Part shown: positions 10,713-11,480 of the stretch, one piece after another
How positions within the stretch are numbered: the stretch's first letter is position 1
Layout: each line of letters opens with the position of its first letter
Assembly (NCBI GenBank): GCA_036844615.1
Contig: DAIUFK010000072.1
Location: 1 to 11,480 of the forward strand
Source: Palsa-872 sp036844615
GTDB taxonomy: Bacteria > Chloroflexota > Dormibacteria > Dormibacterales > Dormibacteraceae
DNA length: 11,480 nucleotides
Reading direction: 5' to 3'
Notes under the pieces: model-generated
Databases searched by the model: none
The model's input: the letters and a program-made list of their open reading frames with translations, nothing else
What the model was told of the DNA's origin: nothing
Translations under genes and position numbers: made by a program

Positions 10713-11480
10713 ATGGCCGCGAATGTGGGGTCGGAGGCTGACCAGGCACCATCCGCGCTACAGCTGCGAGTGCGCATGCTGGAGATGTCGCCGGTCTTCG
10801 GAGAGCTGGCTGACGGCCCGCTCCGGGCGCTGGCGAGGCGGATGCGGGTGGTTGGACTTCCCGCCCTGGACAAGCTCAACGTCGGCACCGAGCGGGGCGA
10901 TGCAGTCGTCTTCCTCGCTTCCGGGCTGATTGAGCAGACACTCACCGACGCCTCGGGCAAGGTCCTGCTGACCCGCCGCCGGCTGCCAGGAGACCTCCTC
11001 ATCCTGCCAGTCCACCGGGCAGGTGACCGCTTTGTGACGAGCATCGACGCGTTGACCAACTCGGTGCTCCTGACCCTCGATCGCGACAGCCTGGTCCAGG
11101 GACTTGGCGCCGAGGTCGAGAAGGTGGCGGTCGCCCTCGATCAGCTGTGGGGACAGGAGCTCGCGGCAATCGACGCCGCGCAGGCACAGATCGCATCGAG
11201 GACTTCTGCGCCAATCGTCGCCTTCTTCTCCGCCAAGGGCGGCTCAGGCGCAACCACCCTGGCCGTCAACACCGCTGCGGTGCTGGCGAAGACATATCCA
11301 CGGCAGGTCCTGCTCATCGACCTCTCCGCCCCGTTCGGCCACGCCGCCCTGTTCGCGGACCTCATCGCCACAGGGTCGATCGCCAGCGCGGCCAAGGCAG
11401 CTCACGACGACTTCGAGAAAGTGCTGCGGCAACACATCGTCTACCACCGGTCGGGCATGGGCGTGCTCCCCGGCACGCTT
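10713..11480 (+). CDS. cNMP-binding-like domain fused to CpaE/TadZ-type ATPase (partial)
   Basis: Open to the right edge; 256 residues visible. Residues about 22-130 match the cyclic nucleotide-binding (CRP-like) fold: the helix FGELADGPLRALARRMRVV, the beta turns RGDAVVFLASGLIEQTLTDASGKVLL, the PGD turn (92-94), and SIDALTNSVLLTLDRDSL. The phosphate-binding cassette is poor: the usual GE(L/I)A is replaced by LLILPV, so nucleotide binding is doubtful. Residues about 167 onward are a MinD/ParA-like ATPase: deviant Walker A AKGGSGATT (174-182), with the signature Lys175 but Ala180 in place of the P-loop Lys, as in CpaE/TadZ, then VLLIDLSAPFGHAALFADL (199-217), typical of CpaE except Ser205. CpaE/TadZ positions Tad pili at the pole; its usual N-terminal domain is receiver-like. 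ATG 10713 is 10 nt from GGAGGG; an in-frame TTG at 10704 is a possible earlier start. Confidence 0.82.
   Translation, partial: MAANVGSEADQAPSALQLRVRMLEMSPVFGELADGPLRALARRMRVVGLPALDKLNVGTERGDAVVFLASGLIEQTLTDASGKVLLTRRRLPGDLLILPVHRAGDRFVTSIDALTNSVLLTLDRDSLVQGLGAEVEKVAVALDQLWGQELAAIDAAQAQIASRTSAPIVAFFSAKGGSGATTLAVNTAAVLAKTYPRQVLLIDLSAPFGHAALFADLIATGSIASAAKAAHDDFEKVLRQHIVYHRSGMGVLPGTL

Noticed and set aside
1..11480. CRISPR array, insertion sequence or prophage
   Set aside because: No spaced direct repeats, transposase or integrase motifs, or terminal inverted repeats were found. The gene content is chromosomal and evenly GC-rich.

Overview
The window is GC-rich, densely packed bacterial chromosome. 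GTG and TTG starts are frequent, and genes often overlap by 4-8 bases or are separated by short gaps. I recognise hisS, aspS, pdxH, a SigB/SigF-type sigma factor with an RsbW-like partner, DUF948 and YtxH small membrane proteins, and a CpaF/CpaE (Tad-type) pair. This mix suggests a terrestrial high-GC lineage such as Chloroflexota/Dormibacterota or a deep actinobacterial relative. That placement is inference; no rRNA or lineage marker is present.

Left block (1-6206, all on the minus strand, read right to left): hisS and aspS overlap by 4 nt, behind a sigma-70-like promoter that would give an almost leaderless hisS mRNA. After a 220-nt hairpin-containing gap come a small membrane protein with a KEP-repeat tail, DUF948, YtxH, an RsbW-like anti-sigma factor, the sigma factor, pdxH, and at the edge seven codons that look like the start of alaS. 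A good SigB/SigF-class promoter (GTTTGC, 14 nt, GGGTAT) lies immediately upstream of DUF948. The sigma factor probably transcribes its own operon, which is embedded in an aminoacyl-tRNA synthetase neighbourhood.

Middle (6207-8240): a lone plus-strand gene for a three-helix membrane protein converges on a minus-strand soluble hybrid histidine kinase. The kinase has a weakened ATP-binding domain, one receiver with Glu in place of the phosphoryl-accepting Asp, and one intact receiver. It lies 30 nt downstream of cpaF and is probably in its operon.

Right block (8271-11480): a HEAT-repeat protein overlaps cpaF by 4 nt on the minus strand. Divergently, across a 130-nt intergenic region, an incomplete plus-strand gene encodes a cyclic-nucleotide-binding-like domain fused to a CpaE/TadZ-type ATPase. 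The layout suggests a Tad-type pilus or secretion apparatus with unusual regulatory parts: a cNMP-fold sensor on CpaE, a HEAT scaffold and a hybrid kinase. No tadB/tadC follows cpaF inside the window.

The points most worth a second look are the cNMP-CpaE fusion, the RsbW-like protein lacking ATP-binding signature residues, the hybrid kinase with a pseudo-receiver, and the apparent sigma autoregulatory promoter.
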